Shown here in pieces: positions 18,933 to 28,206 of a DNA stretch of 64,000 bases (its first letter is position 1; each line of letters opens with the position of its first letter). The DNA lies in NCBI RefSeq assembly GCF_030718935.1, contig NZ_CP132194.1, positions 1,860,001 through 1,924,000 of the forward strand, in the 5' to 3' direction. The DNA is from Psychrobacter sp. M13. Its GTDB lineage: Bacteria; Pseudomonadota; Gammaproteobacteria; Pseudomonadales; Moraxellaceae. The notes beneath the pieces are model-generated. The model was not told where the DNA came from and made no database searches. It worked only from the letters and a program-made list of their open reading frames with translations. The position numbers and the translations under genes were made by a program.

Positions 18933-18973
18933 TTATAAACAGTTATCCCCGTGTTGTTTATAACTGTTTATAA
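18933..18973. repeat. Inverted repeat, 13-bp perfect arms
   Basis: TTATAAACAGTTA and TAACTGTTTATAA are separated by 15 bases. The arms are AT-rich with no following T-run, so a protein-binding site is more plausible than a terminator. Confidence 0.6.
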
Positions 18974-19107
18974 ATACTATTGGCATAAATATTTTTTAGA
19001 TAAATGATCAATATATTCACGTTATTAAATATTACCTAGGAAACGTCATTTTTTATAGATTTTTTGTAATATGCGATAAATCTATAGCCTTACACTGTTA
19101 AGAAAAC

Positions 19108-19138
19108 ATTAAGGGTGACAAATTTTGTCACCCTTAAT
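19108..19138. promoter_or_regulatory. 31-bp near-perfect palindrome
   Basis: Arms ATTAAGGGTGACAAA and TTTGTCACCCTTAAT flank a single central T. All 15 base pairs match. The minimal centre suggests a dimeric-regulator operator or a cruciform. As RNA it would form a strong hairpin, but there is no T-tract on the plus side and only a weak one on the minus side. Confidence 0.6.
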
Positions 19139-19407
19139 AAGCTGAAGTGTCAAAATTTGGTTTTCTCAATTAATAATGACTATTATTCCCTCATACCCCC
19201 TATCTTATATCCTCTGACCATAATCATAATAATAAAAGACATGCCTGTTATTAAGTCTACCCTCGTGTATTCACGATAAACCCTATCTGTTTCAAATCAT
19301 TACTTGCATATGAAGATCAAATATCACGTACGTATATTTACAATTGCAGTTTTATTGGTACATTTATTGCATTTAAATACCTAAGACCTAGATCTTATGT
19401 TAATTAA

Positions 19408-19754
19408 GCGCAACTTACTCTAGCTTATAGAATTGAAGCACTTAACAAAGGTGATATTGAATTACAGAGTGTACAAATCAATGATGAATTATCCACTCCT
19501 CCAATAAAGTCTGTTTTTAGCCTACTACGTTCGCTTGGTATTGCTGCAGAAGTTTATGCTCGCAGTAACCCTTCATATATGGTCGAAACAGCACTGTCTT
19601 ATCCAGCAAATTTGAATGGGTAAAAGTGCTTGCTGGCTCCACCACATCAATAAAAGCCAAATTATTTTCTGACACTAAATAAGTTACGGCAGCTAATCAA
19701 TCATTTAACTATATTACTGTAAACGCTATTAATTTTACCGTTTATCGGAATTAA
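19408..19754 (+). pseudogene. Decayed gene fragment, family not recognised
   Basis: There is protein-like sequence from 19408 in one frame (QLTLAYRIEALNKGDIELQ, then SVFSLLRSLGIAAEVYARSN) to a stop at 19621. The same protein appears to continue in another frame from 19617 (WVKVLAGSTTSIKAKLFSDTK) to a TAA at 19680. Beyond that stop the frame stays open (VTAANQSFNYITVNAINFTVYRN) to 19754. This fits one frameshift and one CAA-to-TAA change in a C-terminal gene part. No intact start remains: an ATG at 19397 is in a third frame. Function unknown. Confidence 0.4.
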
Positions 19755-19915
19755 AGTGACTATATGTAACTTATTTGTAAAAATGGCTACCAAATAAGTC
19801 CGTTACACAGCCGTATATCGCAAATAAATGTTTTATATAATATTCTGGCACAATATTTGCTCGTTTATTATAGATTTAGAATTTTTTAACACAATATTCA
19901 TATAAGGGATATTAA

Positions 19916-20380
19916 ATGAAATATGTAAAGCCTATTCAGAGTGTTTTGATCGCAGCGTTAGCATCAGTATGTCTACTCAATACTGCCTATGCTGAGGAAG
20001 CACTAAAGATGGAGCTATCTGCTAATAAAGTTATCACCGCAGCCAATGGTAAAGTTTCTTATGCCCCTATTAGCACAGCACCTGCTGGCACAGTCGTTCA
20101 GTACAAAGCAACTTATGTAAACACTGTCAACAAAGATATCCAAGATTTGGCAGTAGTCTTACCTATCCCTGCCAATATGACCTTTACTGGTGAAGCAAGT
20201 CCTACTAGTGCACAAGCAAGCATCGATGGTAAAAACTATGCTGATATGCCACTGATGCGCAAAGTCGAGGGCAAGCTAGTCAAAGTTCCCTTTTCTGAAT
20301 ATCGTACCCTACGCTGGAATATTAAACTCTTGCCTGCACAGAAGTCCGCTGCTGTCGCTCTTAACACTATTGTTGACTAG
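19916..20380 (+). CDS. Exported protein with a single DUF11-like unit
   Basis: A 154-residue protein with a clear signal peptide (about residues 1-26, ending AYA). The mature part, from about EEALKMELSANKVI through VVQYKATYVNTVNKDIQDLAVVLPIPANMTF to LRWNIKLLPAQKSAAV, follows the pattern of a DUF11 module (a beta-sandwich with the 'N-x-L-P-x-x-x-F' turn). It has no cysteines and no membrane anchor, so it is probably periplasmic or surface-associated. It is the first gene of a four-gene group of exported proteins on the same strand. A ribosome-binding site (AAGGGAT) precedes the ATG. Function unknown. Confidence 0.75.
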   Translation: MKYVKPIQSVLIAALASVCLLNTAYAEEALKMELSANKVITAANGKVSYAPISTAPAGTVVQYKATYVNTVNKDIQDLAVVLPIPANMTFTGEASPTSAQASIDGKNYADMPLMRKVEGKLVKVPFSEYRTLRWNIKLLPAQKSAAVALNTIVD

Positions 20381-20495
20381 TACTGCTAATCACTGGCTGG
20401 TTACTACCATTGTTAGTTTACTATTTTTTATTTAAACCTTTGTTGAATGGTTCATTTTAGAGCTTTTCATTTAGAACCTTTAGGAGATTCACCGC

Positions 20496-22616
20496 ATGAA
20501 ATCTAACTTATTTAAACACTCAGTACTGACCGTTGGTATTGTCAGTGCACTGGGTATTACTGGTACTGCTATTGCTGCCACGACATCAGTAGGATCGACC
20601 CCTACTGTTACTAACGTGGCTACAGCGACTTATAGTATTGGTGATGTAGCGCAGACTCCAGTCAAATCCAACCCTGTCACAGTAAATATTACGCAAAGTG
20701 CTGCATTTGACTTATCAGCTGATAACGAAGATGGCGACACAGCAGATGACTTTAACAAAAGCGTAGTCGTTACTCCTAAAGGTCGTGTCTCTTTTAATCA
20801 TACTTTGACTAACTCAGGCAACATAGATGACACTTATACCATGTCATTGACTCAAGGTGGCACTATTCCAGGTATCACACCTCAAAATGCAAGCGACTAT
20901 GACTTGGATCTAACCAACGTCACTTATATTATTTATAATGCATTAGGTACACAGACTAGCTCTACTACAGTCACAGGTACCGAGTTCCAAAATAAAGTCA
21001 TTGTATTACCAGCGGGCGCAAGAGCAGAAATCGTTATTTCTGCAAAAACTCGTGACAACATCGGTGGTGAATTGCAAAACTTGACACTAGGAGCAAGCAG
21101 TACCTTTATCACTACTGCTGAACCTGGTTCAGCTAATCTTACAAACGTTAATAACAGTACGACAAAAGTACCTGTCTTTAAGATTACCAGTCGCACAGGT
21201 AGTACTTTGGACTTAAATGATGCCAGTGATATTGTAACGTATACTGTGACTGTGCTGAACGATGGTAGTGCAGCTTATGCCAGCGCTGCTAATGGGATCA
21301 ATATTATTGATAACCTACCAGCAGGCTTACGTTTAGCAAGTAGTCCAAACCTGAGTGTAAGCAATGGGGCTAGTATTGCTGCGGGCAATAACGGTGCAGG
21401 TCAAGGCGCCGCTAACGACAGCGTCCTTGTTACCAACCTTAATCTAGCCGTAGGCGAAACAGCGACTATTAAGTTTGATGTACAAAGAGATGCTGACGAG
21501 CTTAGTGCTGTAGTCAAAGGTGTTGTTAACCATGCCGTAGTCAAGCTTAATTTAGGGGCTGACAGTGGTGAGATTTACGATACAACAGACCCAAGTGATA
21601 CCGCTCAAAACACTGGAACTTATTACCCAACAACTGACGATAGTGAAAACATCAATGGTGCTAATAACGCTGCTACTGGTGGTGATTCAACGTCACCATT
21701 GATCGCCAATCAGCGTGCTTTTGACATTAGCGGCGCAACCAGTAAAGAGATTCCAACCAACACTTCTGCGACTACGTTGGTGACTCATTCTGCTGTTATT
21801 ACTAACTCAGGAAAAGAGGTCGAAGGTGACACGCCAGGCGAGATCAAATTCACTATCAAGCCTGATGCTGATAATAAAGTGACCGTAGTAACGGGTTCAG
21901 TCGAGCTAGTATACGATCCTGATAATAATCCTGCTACGCCTAACTTTACTTATACTATCCTACGTGATGGCAACGGTGATAATGACTTAACTAATGCCCT
22001 TCCCAAAGATGGTGCGCCTGCTTGGACTGGCATGGCACCAGGCTCAACAGTTACTATTAACTATAAAACTAAATCTGAGGATGCTGTTTTAGGCACTACA
22101 GAAAATATTAATATCACTTTGATTCCAGGTGGTACAGATGCGCCTGTTGTGCCTAATACTCAAGTCATCAATAAAACGGTGGTTAAAGGTCTAATACTCA
22201 ATAAACAGCAAGCTTTAAATGTAACTTGCGGGGCAAATGCGGCATTAAACTTCGCCGACGGACCTATTAGCGCTACGCCTGGTAACTGTATCGTTTATAA
22301 GATATCTGCTTTTAATAACTTCTCGACTGCAGATGCGCGTTTCACTTTTGATAACACACTTATAAGTGATGTTATATCTCAGTTCGGTGATATAGCTACT
22401 GTTTTGACTAGTACGACGACGCCAAGCTTTGAGATCAAACTTGATGACGTTACTGGCCCAACTATAAAGCCTACTACCAATAAGTACTCAGCTGATTTGG
22501 ATGCCACTAGAGTTGGCGGTACCGTCACTACAATAGCGCCACAACAGTACGCTGCTATGATGTTTGCAGTAAAAATCAATACTGCAGGTACTGAAGAAGA
22601 TACTACTCAGCCTTAA
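20496..22616 (+). CDS. Exported multi-domain DUF11-like repeat protein
   Basis: A 706-residue protein with a signal peptide (about residues 1-27, ending TAIA). The mature protein is Thr/Asn/Asp-rich and made of several beta-sandwich modules with the DUF11 'conserved repeat' look: TPTVTNVATATYSIGD, SFNHTLTNSGNIDDTY, VTYTVTVLNDGSAAY with DNLPAGLRL, and FTYTILRDGNGDNDL. There is one possible disulfide pair (NVTCGAN and GNCIVYK, about residues 575-595). No sorting motif or transmembrane helix is visible, so it is periplasmic or secreted. A TAGGAG ribosome-binding site precedes the ATG. Two strong hairpins follow before the next gene. It probably acts with its neighbours in a surface structure, which is inference. 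Confidence 0.75.
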   Translation: MKSNLFKHSVLTVGIVSALGITGTAIAATTSVGSTPTVTNVATATYSIGDVAQTPVKSNPVTVNITQSAAFDLSADNEDGDTADDFNKSVVVTPKGRVSFNHTLTNSGNIDDTYTMSLTQGGTIPGITPQNASDYDLDLTNVTYIIYNALGTQTSSTTVTGTEFQNKVIVLPAGARAEIVISAKTRDNIGGELQNLTLGASSTFITTAEPGSANLTNVNNSTTKVPVFKITSRTGSTLDLNDASDIVTYTVTVLNDGSAAYASAANGINIIDNLPAGLRLASSPNLSVSNGASIAAGNNGAGQGAANDSVLVTNLNLAVGETATIKFDVQRDADELSAVVKGVVNHAVVKLNLGADSGEIYDTTDPSDTAQNTGTYYPTTDDSENINGANNAATGGDSTSPLIANQRAFDISGATSKEIPTNTSATTLVTHSAVITNSGKEVEGDTPGEIKFTIKPDADNKVTVVTGSVELVYDPDNNPATPNFTYTILRDGNGDNDLTNALPKDGAPAWTGMAPGSTVTINYKTKSEDAVLGTTENINITLIPGGTDAPVVPNTQVINKTVVKGLILNKQQALNVTCGANAALNFADGPISATPGNCIVYKISAFNNFSTADARFTFDNTLISDVISQFGDIATVLTSTTTPSFEIKLDDVTGPTIKPTTNKYSADLDATRVGGTVTTIAPQQYAAMMFAVKINTAGTEEDTTQP

Positions 22617-22643
22617 TAAGAATGAGCATTTTTGATCTATGGT

Positions 22644-22671
22644 GCACTTTATTAATAGTTTAATAAAGTGC
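22644..22671. promoter_or_regulatory. Intercistronic hairpin 1 (12-bp perfect stem)
   Basis: GCACTTTATTAA and TTAATAAAGTGC pair around a four-base loop. It lies 28 bases after the stop of the 706-residue gene and has no T-tract directly after it. Likely an mRNA-stability or attenuation element. Confidence 0.6.
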
Positions 22672-22681
22672 CCAACCCAGC

Positions 22682-22715
22682 GGTCTTTGTTGTTATAAGA
22701 TCATCAACAAAGACC
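22682..22715. promoter_or_regulatory. Intercistronic hairpin 2 (11-bp perfect stem)
   Basis: GGTCTTTGTTG and CAACAAAGACC pair around a 12-base loop. It is followed by a pyrimidine-rich stretch with scattered T, so partial termination before the 1767-residue gene is possible. Confidence 0.6.
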
Positions 22716-22755
22716 ACTTTCTTACCCTTTAGATTTGATTGGATAATCACGTATT

Positions 22756-25700
22756 ATGACACTTTACTGTATTTCTCAGTCTACTCGTCTGACTACAAAA
22801 GCGGCTAAGCTATCGGCTTTGACTGCAGCTATACTGATTATGCAATCAAATTCTGCATTAGCAGCGACCGACCTGTTAAGCGTGATTGATAACACCGCAC
22901 AGGCCAGTTATAACGTTAATGGTGAAACCAAGGTTACCTTAGAATCCACTTCTAACAAGGTACGCGTCAAATCTTCTGCGCTACCTGAATATGGTATTAC
23001 CTTATCCAAACCGCTTAGACAGACGGTATCGCCTGGAGCGACTGCCAGCTGGATCAACGTTTTAAGTAACACAAGCTATAACGATCAGACTATTGAGCTT
23101 AGCTTAGCTGCCCCAACGACTTTGTCTAACCTGATGGTCTATCGCGACCTAAATAACAATGGTATCGTCGATGCTGGCGACCAATTGGTTGAATTTAAAG
23201 ATTTAAAGGCACAAATTACTTTAGGACAAAGTGAGAGCATTCAGCTGATTGTGCAAGCTTTAACCGATCGTAATGCAAGCGAAGGCGATACCGCTGATAT
23301 TCGACTGGGTGCTGTTGTTTTAGAGGATCCCTCAGTATCGGCAGCAACCGCCACTGATGGCTTAGTAATCGTTGAACCTAGTATCAACTTCACGACTTTT
23401 AAGTTTGATGGTAATAAGAGCACCTCACAAGTTGGTGCAGATATTTATGTCCAAGCTAATTATGCTCAGTGTAACTTTAGAGCCGATAAAACTGACGAAG
23501 TTTGGGTCACTGTCAAATCATCTCAGCCATCAACGGGAACTGGTGATACTTACTCATTAAAAGCTGTTGAAACGGGTAATAATACGGGTAAGTATCAGGT
23601 AAAGGTACTGACAGAGAACAATGCCAATGCGATTAATGACAAGATTGTTCAAACGTTGGAAGGCGATAATCTAACGGTGAGTTTGGATGCTTGTATTGAT
23701 AACGATGGCAATCGCGTCGATATTACTGAAAATATTAACAGCGCTATCAATATTATCAACGAAGCGCCCAGCCTATTAGTGACCAAAGAAAGTGAGGTAA
23801 AAACCGCTGAGCTTGGTGATTATGTCAGCTACAGTATCGATATCACTAATAACGGTCGATCTACCGCTTATGATGTCGAATTAAAAGACGCGCTGCCCCG
23901 TGGCTTTGACTATGTTGAAGGTAGTGTGCGTATTACCCCGACTACTACTGTCGATATCGATCAACCACAAACTACTGAGTTCAAAGCTGAAGGCAAATAT
24001 CAAGTATTAGGCCTAGGCGATATGGCAGTGGGCGAAACTAAGAGCATTACTTACCGAGTATTGTTAGGAGCATCAGCGCTAGGTGGCGACGGTATCAACC
24101 GTGCTACTGCCAACGCGCGTGACGAGCAAGGGTTAACCTTAATCTCAAGAGAGGCACAGTGGAAGATTGAAGTTGAGCGCGGTGTGATGAATACTGACGG
24201 CATCATCATCGGTAAGGTATATCATGATATCAACCGCGATGGCATTCAGCAAAAAGAAGATGGCGAGCTTGGCGTTGCGGGTGTACGTATCTACATGGAA
24301 AACGGTAACTTTGTCGTCACCGATCCTGAAGGTAAATATAACTTTTATGGTATCAGTGCCAAAACCCACGTGCTAAAAGTGGATCGTACCACGCTACCTA
24401 ACGCAACCGAAATGGTCATCCAAAGTAACCGCAATGCAGGCGATGCTGGCAGCCGTTTTGTCGACCTAAAATATGGTGAATTGCATCGTGCTGACTTCGC
24501 TATCGTTGGTGGTATGGGTGACAGTACTGAGCGCCTAAACAAAGAGCTGGTTACCCGTAGCAAAACCATTAGCGCAAAGAACGATACTCTCGAGCAAGCG
24601 GTCAAAACGGAACTTACCTTAGACCCTGATTATAGTCGTGACTATGAGGACAATGTCGATGCCAGTGGCTGTAATATTAATGGTGATTTAGACCTCGGTA
24701 TTGGTTGTGACTCGGCCATTGTCAATGATATGGTCAACTCTCCTGCGGATCGTATAGATATGGAGGTCACTACCGTCACTCAGCCGCAGCCAAAACTGCT
24801 TGAAGAATATCTAAAAGATGTCGCTAGTAACGATGTTAGCTTTATTAATCTAACGGCGGGTCAACAGCTAAGCACTTATAAGCAGATGGTACAAGTACAA
24901 GCGCCATTAGGCTCTATCTTTACCCTTTATGCCAATGGCAAAGCGGTATCAGAGCAGCAAATTGGTAAAACGGCTGAGCAAGAAAACCAGAACGTTACCG
25001 CCTTTGATTATTATGCAGTCGACCTAAAACGTGGATCTAACACCCTGCGCGGCGTGGCCACTGATATCAATGGTAAGGTTATCTCTGAGCAAACTATCGA
25101 AGTCTTGACACCTGATAGCTTGCAAGCCATCAATTATCGTACTCAAAAGCAATTGATACAAGCCGATGGGATCAGTGAATACCAAGTTGTCATTAGTCTA
25201 GAAGATCGTGACGGTCGCCCCTTTGTAGGTGCAACGCCGATCACTATCGATACTAATATTGGTCGTGTTAATCTCGAAGATAGCAGTAAAGATGACGCTG
25301 GTGTCCAAGTTACGGTTAATGGTGGCGAGCTGTTAATACCAGTCGTAGCGCCAAGCGTACCAGGTCGTGGCGAGATGATCATCAACACAGGCAATAGCAA
25401 ACAAGTTATTCCACTGCAGTTCACCTCAAAGCTACGCCCACTCATTGCCGTCGGTATCGTTGAAGGCGCTATCTCACTAAAAGACTTTGATGGTGGTCAG
25501 ATCACTGATGCGCAGGGCGCGTTTGAAAAAGAGCTGCATGAGTTTGCGGGTAACGATGATTACTCAGCTACCGGTCGTGCGGCGATGTTCCTAAAAGGTA
25601 AAGTTCGCGGTGATTATCTACTGACTTTAGCTTATGATAGTGACAATAAAGGCGAGCGCCTGTTCCGTGATATCGAACCTGGCGAGTACTACCCTGTCTA

Positions 25701-28059
25701 TGGTGATTCATCAGCTAAAGGCTTTGATGCGCAATCAACTAGCAAGCTGTATGTACGCGTTGACAAGGGTCGCTCATTTGCTATGTACGGCGATCTAAAG
25801 ACGCAAATCGACGGTGATGACGGTATCAAGCTTGGTCTGTACAACCGTACATTAACGGGTGCTAAAGCTCAATTCGAAGATGACAATACTCGCGTTACTG
25901 CTTTTCTTGCAGAAACTAGCAGCAGCCAGCGTGTCAATGAGACTCGCGGTCTAGGTATCTCAGGCCCTTATCCACTAGCTGAGAACTTCGATGCGGTACT
26001 AGAGAATTCTGAGACTATCGAGGTGATCACTCGTGATGCGAACAACCCTGGATTGATCATCAATCGTGAGGTTCTAACGCGTTTCGCTGATTATGAGATT
26101 GATCCTATTAGTCGTAGTTTATTCTTAAAATCACCTATCGCAAGCCAAGATCTCAGTGGCAACCCTATCTATATTCGAGTCACTGTAGAAGTGGACACAG
26201 GTGGCGAGAAATATTGGGTCGGCGGCGTGGCAGCTAAGCAGCAATTGAGCGAAAAATTCGCTATTGGTGGCAGCTATGTTAAGAGCGATGATCCGCTCAA
26301 TAATGAGGAGCTTGCCAGCGTGAATACTGTCGTTAAATTCAATAACAATCTAAAACTCGTTGCTGAATATGCGATGAATAAAGCACAAAACCCTAATTAT
26401 CAAGCCAGCAATCAGATCAATGCCGCTTTGCTAACCGATCAAGATGCTAAGGGTGATGCATTACGTATCGAGCTTGACTACGACAATAAAAAGAATACGC
26501 TTGCCAAGGCTTATTATAATGATGCAGAAGAAGGTTTCGTTACTGGTGCTTCACCCTTAACTGCTGGACGCACAGAGTCTGGAATCAAGCTTACTCACCT
26601 TATTAACGATAAAAATACCGCGCTCAAACTTGAGGGCGTGAGCACTAAAGACAGTACTACTGAGGCCAGTCGCCAAGGGGTGCTTGCTAGTATCGAGCAG
26701 CGCTTAAGTACTAACATAGTCGGTGAAGTAGGCTTGCGTTATTATAAGCAAGATTCAACAGCAGCCTCACGTAATATTCAAGGCGCTACTGATGTCGTTG
26801 ATGTCACTGACGACACTATCTTTAATGATGACATTATCAATCAGTCTGCACTCAACGGTGTTAGCACTGCTGATAAAGACATCGAAGGCACTACGGCACG
26901 CGCGCGTATCACCGCCCGTCTGCCTAAGCTCAATAACTCCTTAGTCTTTGCAGAATATGAGCAGGATATCGACAATAGCGATCGTAATGCAACCTCAATC
27001 GGTGGTGAGACGCCACTAGGTAAGTTAGGTCGTCTTTATGCGCGTCATGATTTGATTAATAGCTTATCAGGTAGCTATGGTCTTGATGATACTGAGGAGC
27101 GTCAACGTACGGTCTTTGGTTTTGATGCCACTTATATGAAGGATGGCAAAGTATATAGCGAATATCGGATGCGTGACGCTATCAGTGCTCGTGAAGCTGA
27201 GGCGGCTATTGGCCTTAAGAACAAATGGTATGTACAAGATGGTCTAACGATAAACACCTTATTTGAGCGTGTTGAATCCTTAGAAGGCGATGACGATAGT
27301 ACAGCTACTGCAGCCGGTATCGGTGTCGAATACTTGGCTAATGAGAACTACAAAGCCTCTGCGCGCTTTGAAAATCGTTGGGGTGATACCAGCGATACTT
27401 TATTAGGTAGCGCTGGTATTGCTTATCGTTATACTGATGAGATTACTCTACTCGCCAAAGATATCTATTCAAAAGTTAATTATGATGATGGTCACCGTAC
27501 CGTTAATCGTTTCCAGCTTGGGGGCGCTTATCGTGACTATGATAGCAATCAGTTAGACATGCTAGCCAAGCTTGAGTATCGTTTGGATGATAACCAGACA
27601 GGCAATGATGCTTATCAAAAAGATGCGATCATCTGGTCTTTAAGTGGTAACTACCATCCTACTCGTCCATTGACACTCTCTGGTCGTTACGCAGGTAAGT
27701 ATACTCAGTTTGACGCTGACAACATCAGTAGCGATAATACGGCTCATGCTCTTTATGGTCGCGGACTTTATGATGTTAGCGAGCGCTGGGATATTGGCTT
27801 ACAAGCAGGTACTTATTGGAATGCTCAAGCTGATGATATGTCCTATATGCTTGGGGCTGAGGTCGGCTATAGCCCGATGACTAATCTTTGGTTGTCGTTA
27901 GGTTATAACTTTATGGGCTTTGAAGATGAAGATATCGCTTATGAAGACACTACGCAACAAGGGGCTTATTTTAGATTACGCTTTAAGTTTGATGAAGAGC
28001 TATTCAAACGTGATGATCCGCGTAAAGATAAGCGCTTAAACAATATCTCTACGCTATAG
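22756..28059 (+). CDS. Giant outer-membrane protein: DUF11, Cna-B/SdrD-like, Ig-like and beta-barrel parts
   Basis: A 1767-residue protein with a long signal peptide (about residues 1-36, ending ALA). Regions in order: an N-terminal beta-rich segment; a DUF11 domain (about 336-470, SYSIDITNNGRSTAYDVELK and DALPRGF); an SdrD/Cna-B-like domain (about 476-545, GKVYHDINRDGIQQKEDGE and TDPEGKYNFYGI); a bacterial Ig/invasin-like domain (about 796-895, YQVVISLEDRDGRPFVGA); then about 830 residues of alternating strands rich in aromatic ends (from about 939, FLKGKVRGDYLLTLAYDSD). That C-terminal part looks like a large outer-membrane barrel. It ends in a basic, Asp-rich tail rather than Phe. No TonB box was recognised. 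It probably displays or exports the neighbouring proteins, which is inference. Confidence 0.8.
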   Translation: MTLYCISQSTRLTTKAAKLSALTAAILIMQSNSALAATDLLSVIDNTAQASYNVNGETKVTLESTSNKVRVKSSALPEYGITLSKPLRQTVSPGATASWINVLSNTSYNDQTIELSLAAPTTLSNLMVYRDLNNNGIVDAGDQLVEFKDLKAQITLGQSESIQLIVQALTDRNASEGDTADIRLGAVVLEDPSVSAATATDGLVIVEPSINFTTFKFDGNKSTSQVGADIYVQANYAQCNFRADKTDEVWVTVKSSQPSTGTGDTYSLKAVETGNNTGKYQVKVLTENNANAINDKIVQTLEGDNLTVSLDACIDNDGNRVDITENINSAINIINEAPSLLVTKESEVKTAELGDYVSYSIDITNNGRSTAYDVELKDALPRGFDYVEGSVRITPTTTVDIDQPQTTEFKAEGKYQVLGLGDMAVGETKSITYRVLLGASALGGDGINRATANARDEQGLTLISREAQWKIEVERGVMNTDGIIIGKVYHDINRDGIQQKEDGELGVAGVRIYMENGNFVVTDPEGKYNFYGISAKTHVLKVDRTTLPNATEMVIQSNRNAGDAGSRFVDLKYGELHRADFAIVGGMGDSTERLNKELVTRSKTISAKNDTLEQAVKTELTLDPDYSRDYEDNVDASGCNINGDLDLGIGCDSAIVNDMVNSPADRIDMEVTTVTQPQPKLLEEYLKDVASNDVSFINLTAGQQLSTYKQMVQVQAPLGSIFTLYANGKAVSEQQIGKTAEQENQNVTAFDYYAVDLKRGSNTLRGVATDINGKVISEQTIEVLTPDSLQAINYRTQKQLIQADGISEYQVVISLEDRDGRPFVGATPITIDTNIGRVNLEDSSKDDAGVQVTVNGGELLIPVVAPSVPGRGEMIINTGNSKQVIPLQFTSKLRPLIAVGIVEGAISLKDFDGGQITDAQGAFEKELHEFAGNDDYSATGRAAMFLKGKVRGDYLLTLAYDSDNKGERLFRDIEPGEYYPVYGDSSAKGFDAQSTSKLYVRVDKGRSFAMYGDLKTQIDGDDGIKLGLYNRTLTGAKAQFEDDNTRVTAFLAETSSSQRVNETRGLGISGPYPLAENFDAVLENSETIEVITRDANNPGLIINREVLTRFADYEIDPISRSLFLKSPIASQDLSGNPIYIRVTVEVDTGGEKYWVGGVAAKQQLSEKFAIGGSYVKSDDPLNNEELASVNTVVKFNNNLKLVAEYAMNKAQNPNYQASNQINAALLTDQDAKGDALRIELDYDNKKNTLAKAYYNDAEEGFVTGASPLTAGRTESGIKLTHLINDKNTALKLEGVSTKDSTTEASRQGVLASIEQRLSTNIVGEVGLRYYKQDSTAASRNIQGATDVVDVTDDTIFNDDIINQSALNGVSTADKDIEGTTARARITARLPKLNNSLVFAEYEQDIDNSDRNATSIGGETPLGKLGRLYARHDLINSLSGSYGLDDTEERQRTVFGFDATYMKDGKVYSEYRMRDAISAREAEAAIGLKNKWYVQDGLTINTLFERVESLEGDDDSTATAAGIGVEYLANENYKASARFENRWGDTSDTLLGSAGIAYRYTDEITLLAKDIYSKVNYDDGHRTVNRFQLGGAYRDYDSNQLDMLAKLEYRLDDNQTGNDAYQKDAIIWSLSGNYHPTRPLTLSGRYAGKYTQFDADNISSDNTAHALYGRGLYDVSERWDIGLQAGTYWNAQADDMSYMLGAEVGYSPMTNLWLSLGYNFMGFEDEDIAYEDTTQQGAYFRLRFKFDEELFKRDDPRKDKRLNNISTL

Positions 28060-28070
28060 TTTATTATAGT

Positions 28071-28115
28071 TGTATTTATCAAAGCTGTATTTGTCAAAGC
28101 TGTATTTATCAAAGC
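28071..28115. repeat. Three 15-bp tandem repeats
   Basis: TGTATTTATCAAAGC occurs three times in tandem, the middle copy with a single A-to-G change. It starts 11 bases after the stop codon of the 1767-residue gene. Confidence 0.85.
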
Positions 28116-28206
28116 TACTTGTAGCAGTTAGCGGTACTATAAGCCCCTATTAAAGCCTATATTTACCGCTATACTCATTTACCCTTATACTATTAAGGTC
28201 TGTCCT

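Larger units (their letters stand above)
18308..19915. other. 1.6 kb AT-rich intergenic region with several dyads and a decayed gene
   Basis: It separates the divergent aceE and the exported DUF11 locus. It holds an operator-like dyad touching a TATAAT box, a four-copy 15-bp repeat forming a mini-ORF, a 13-bp-arm inverted repeat, a 31-bp palindrome and a frame-broken gene remnant, each listed separately. No intact gene of normal length is supported, and the 62-codon frame near 18400 has no coding character. Confidence 0.75.

Noticed and set aside
19480..19495. TTATCCACT resembling a DnaA box
   Set aside because: A single near-match inside a decayed gene, with no cluster of boxes; not an origin.
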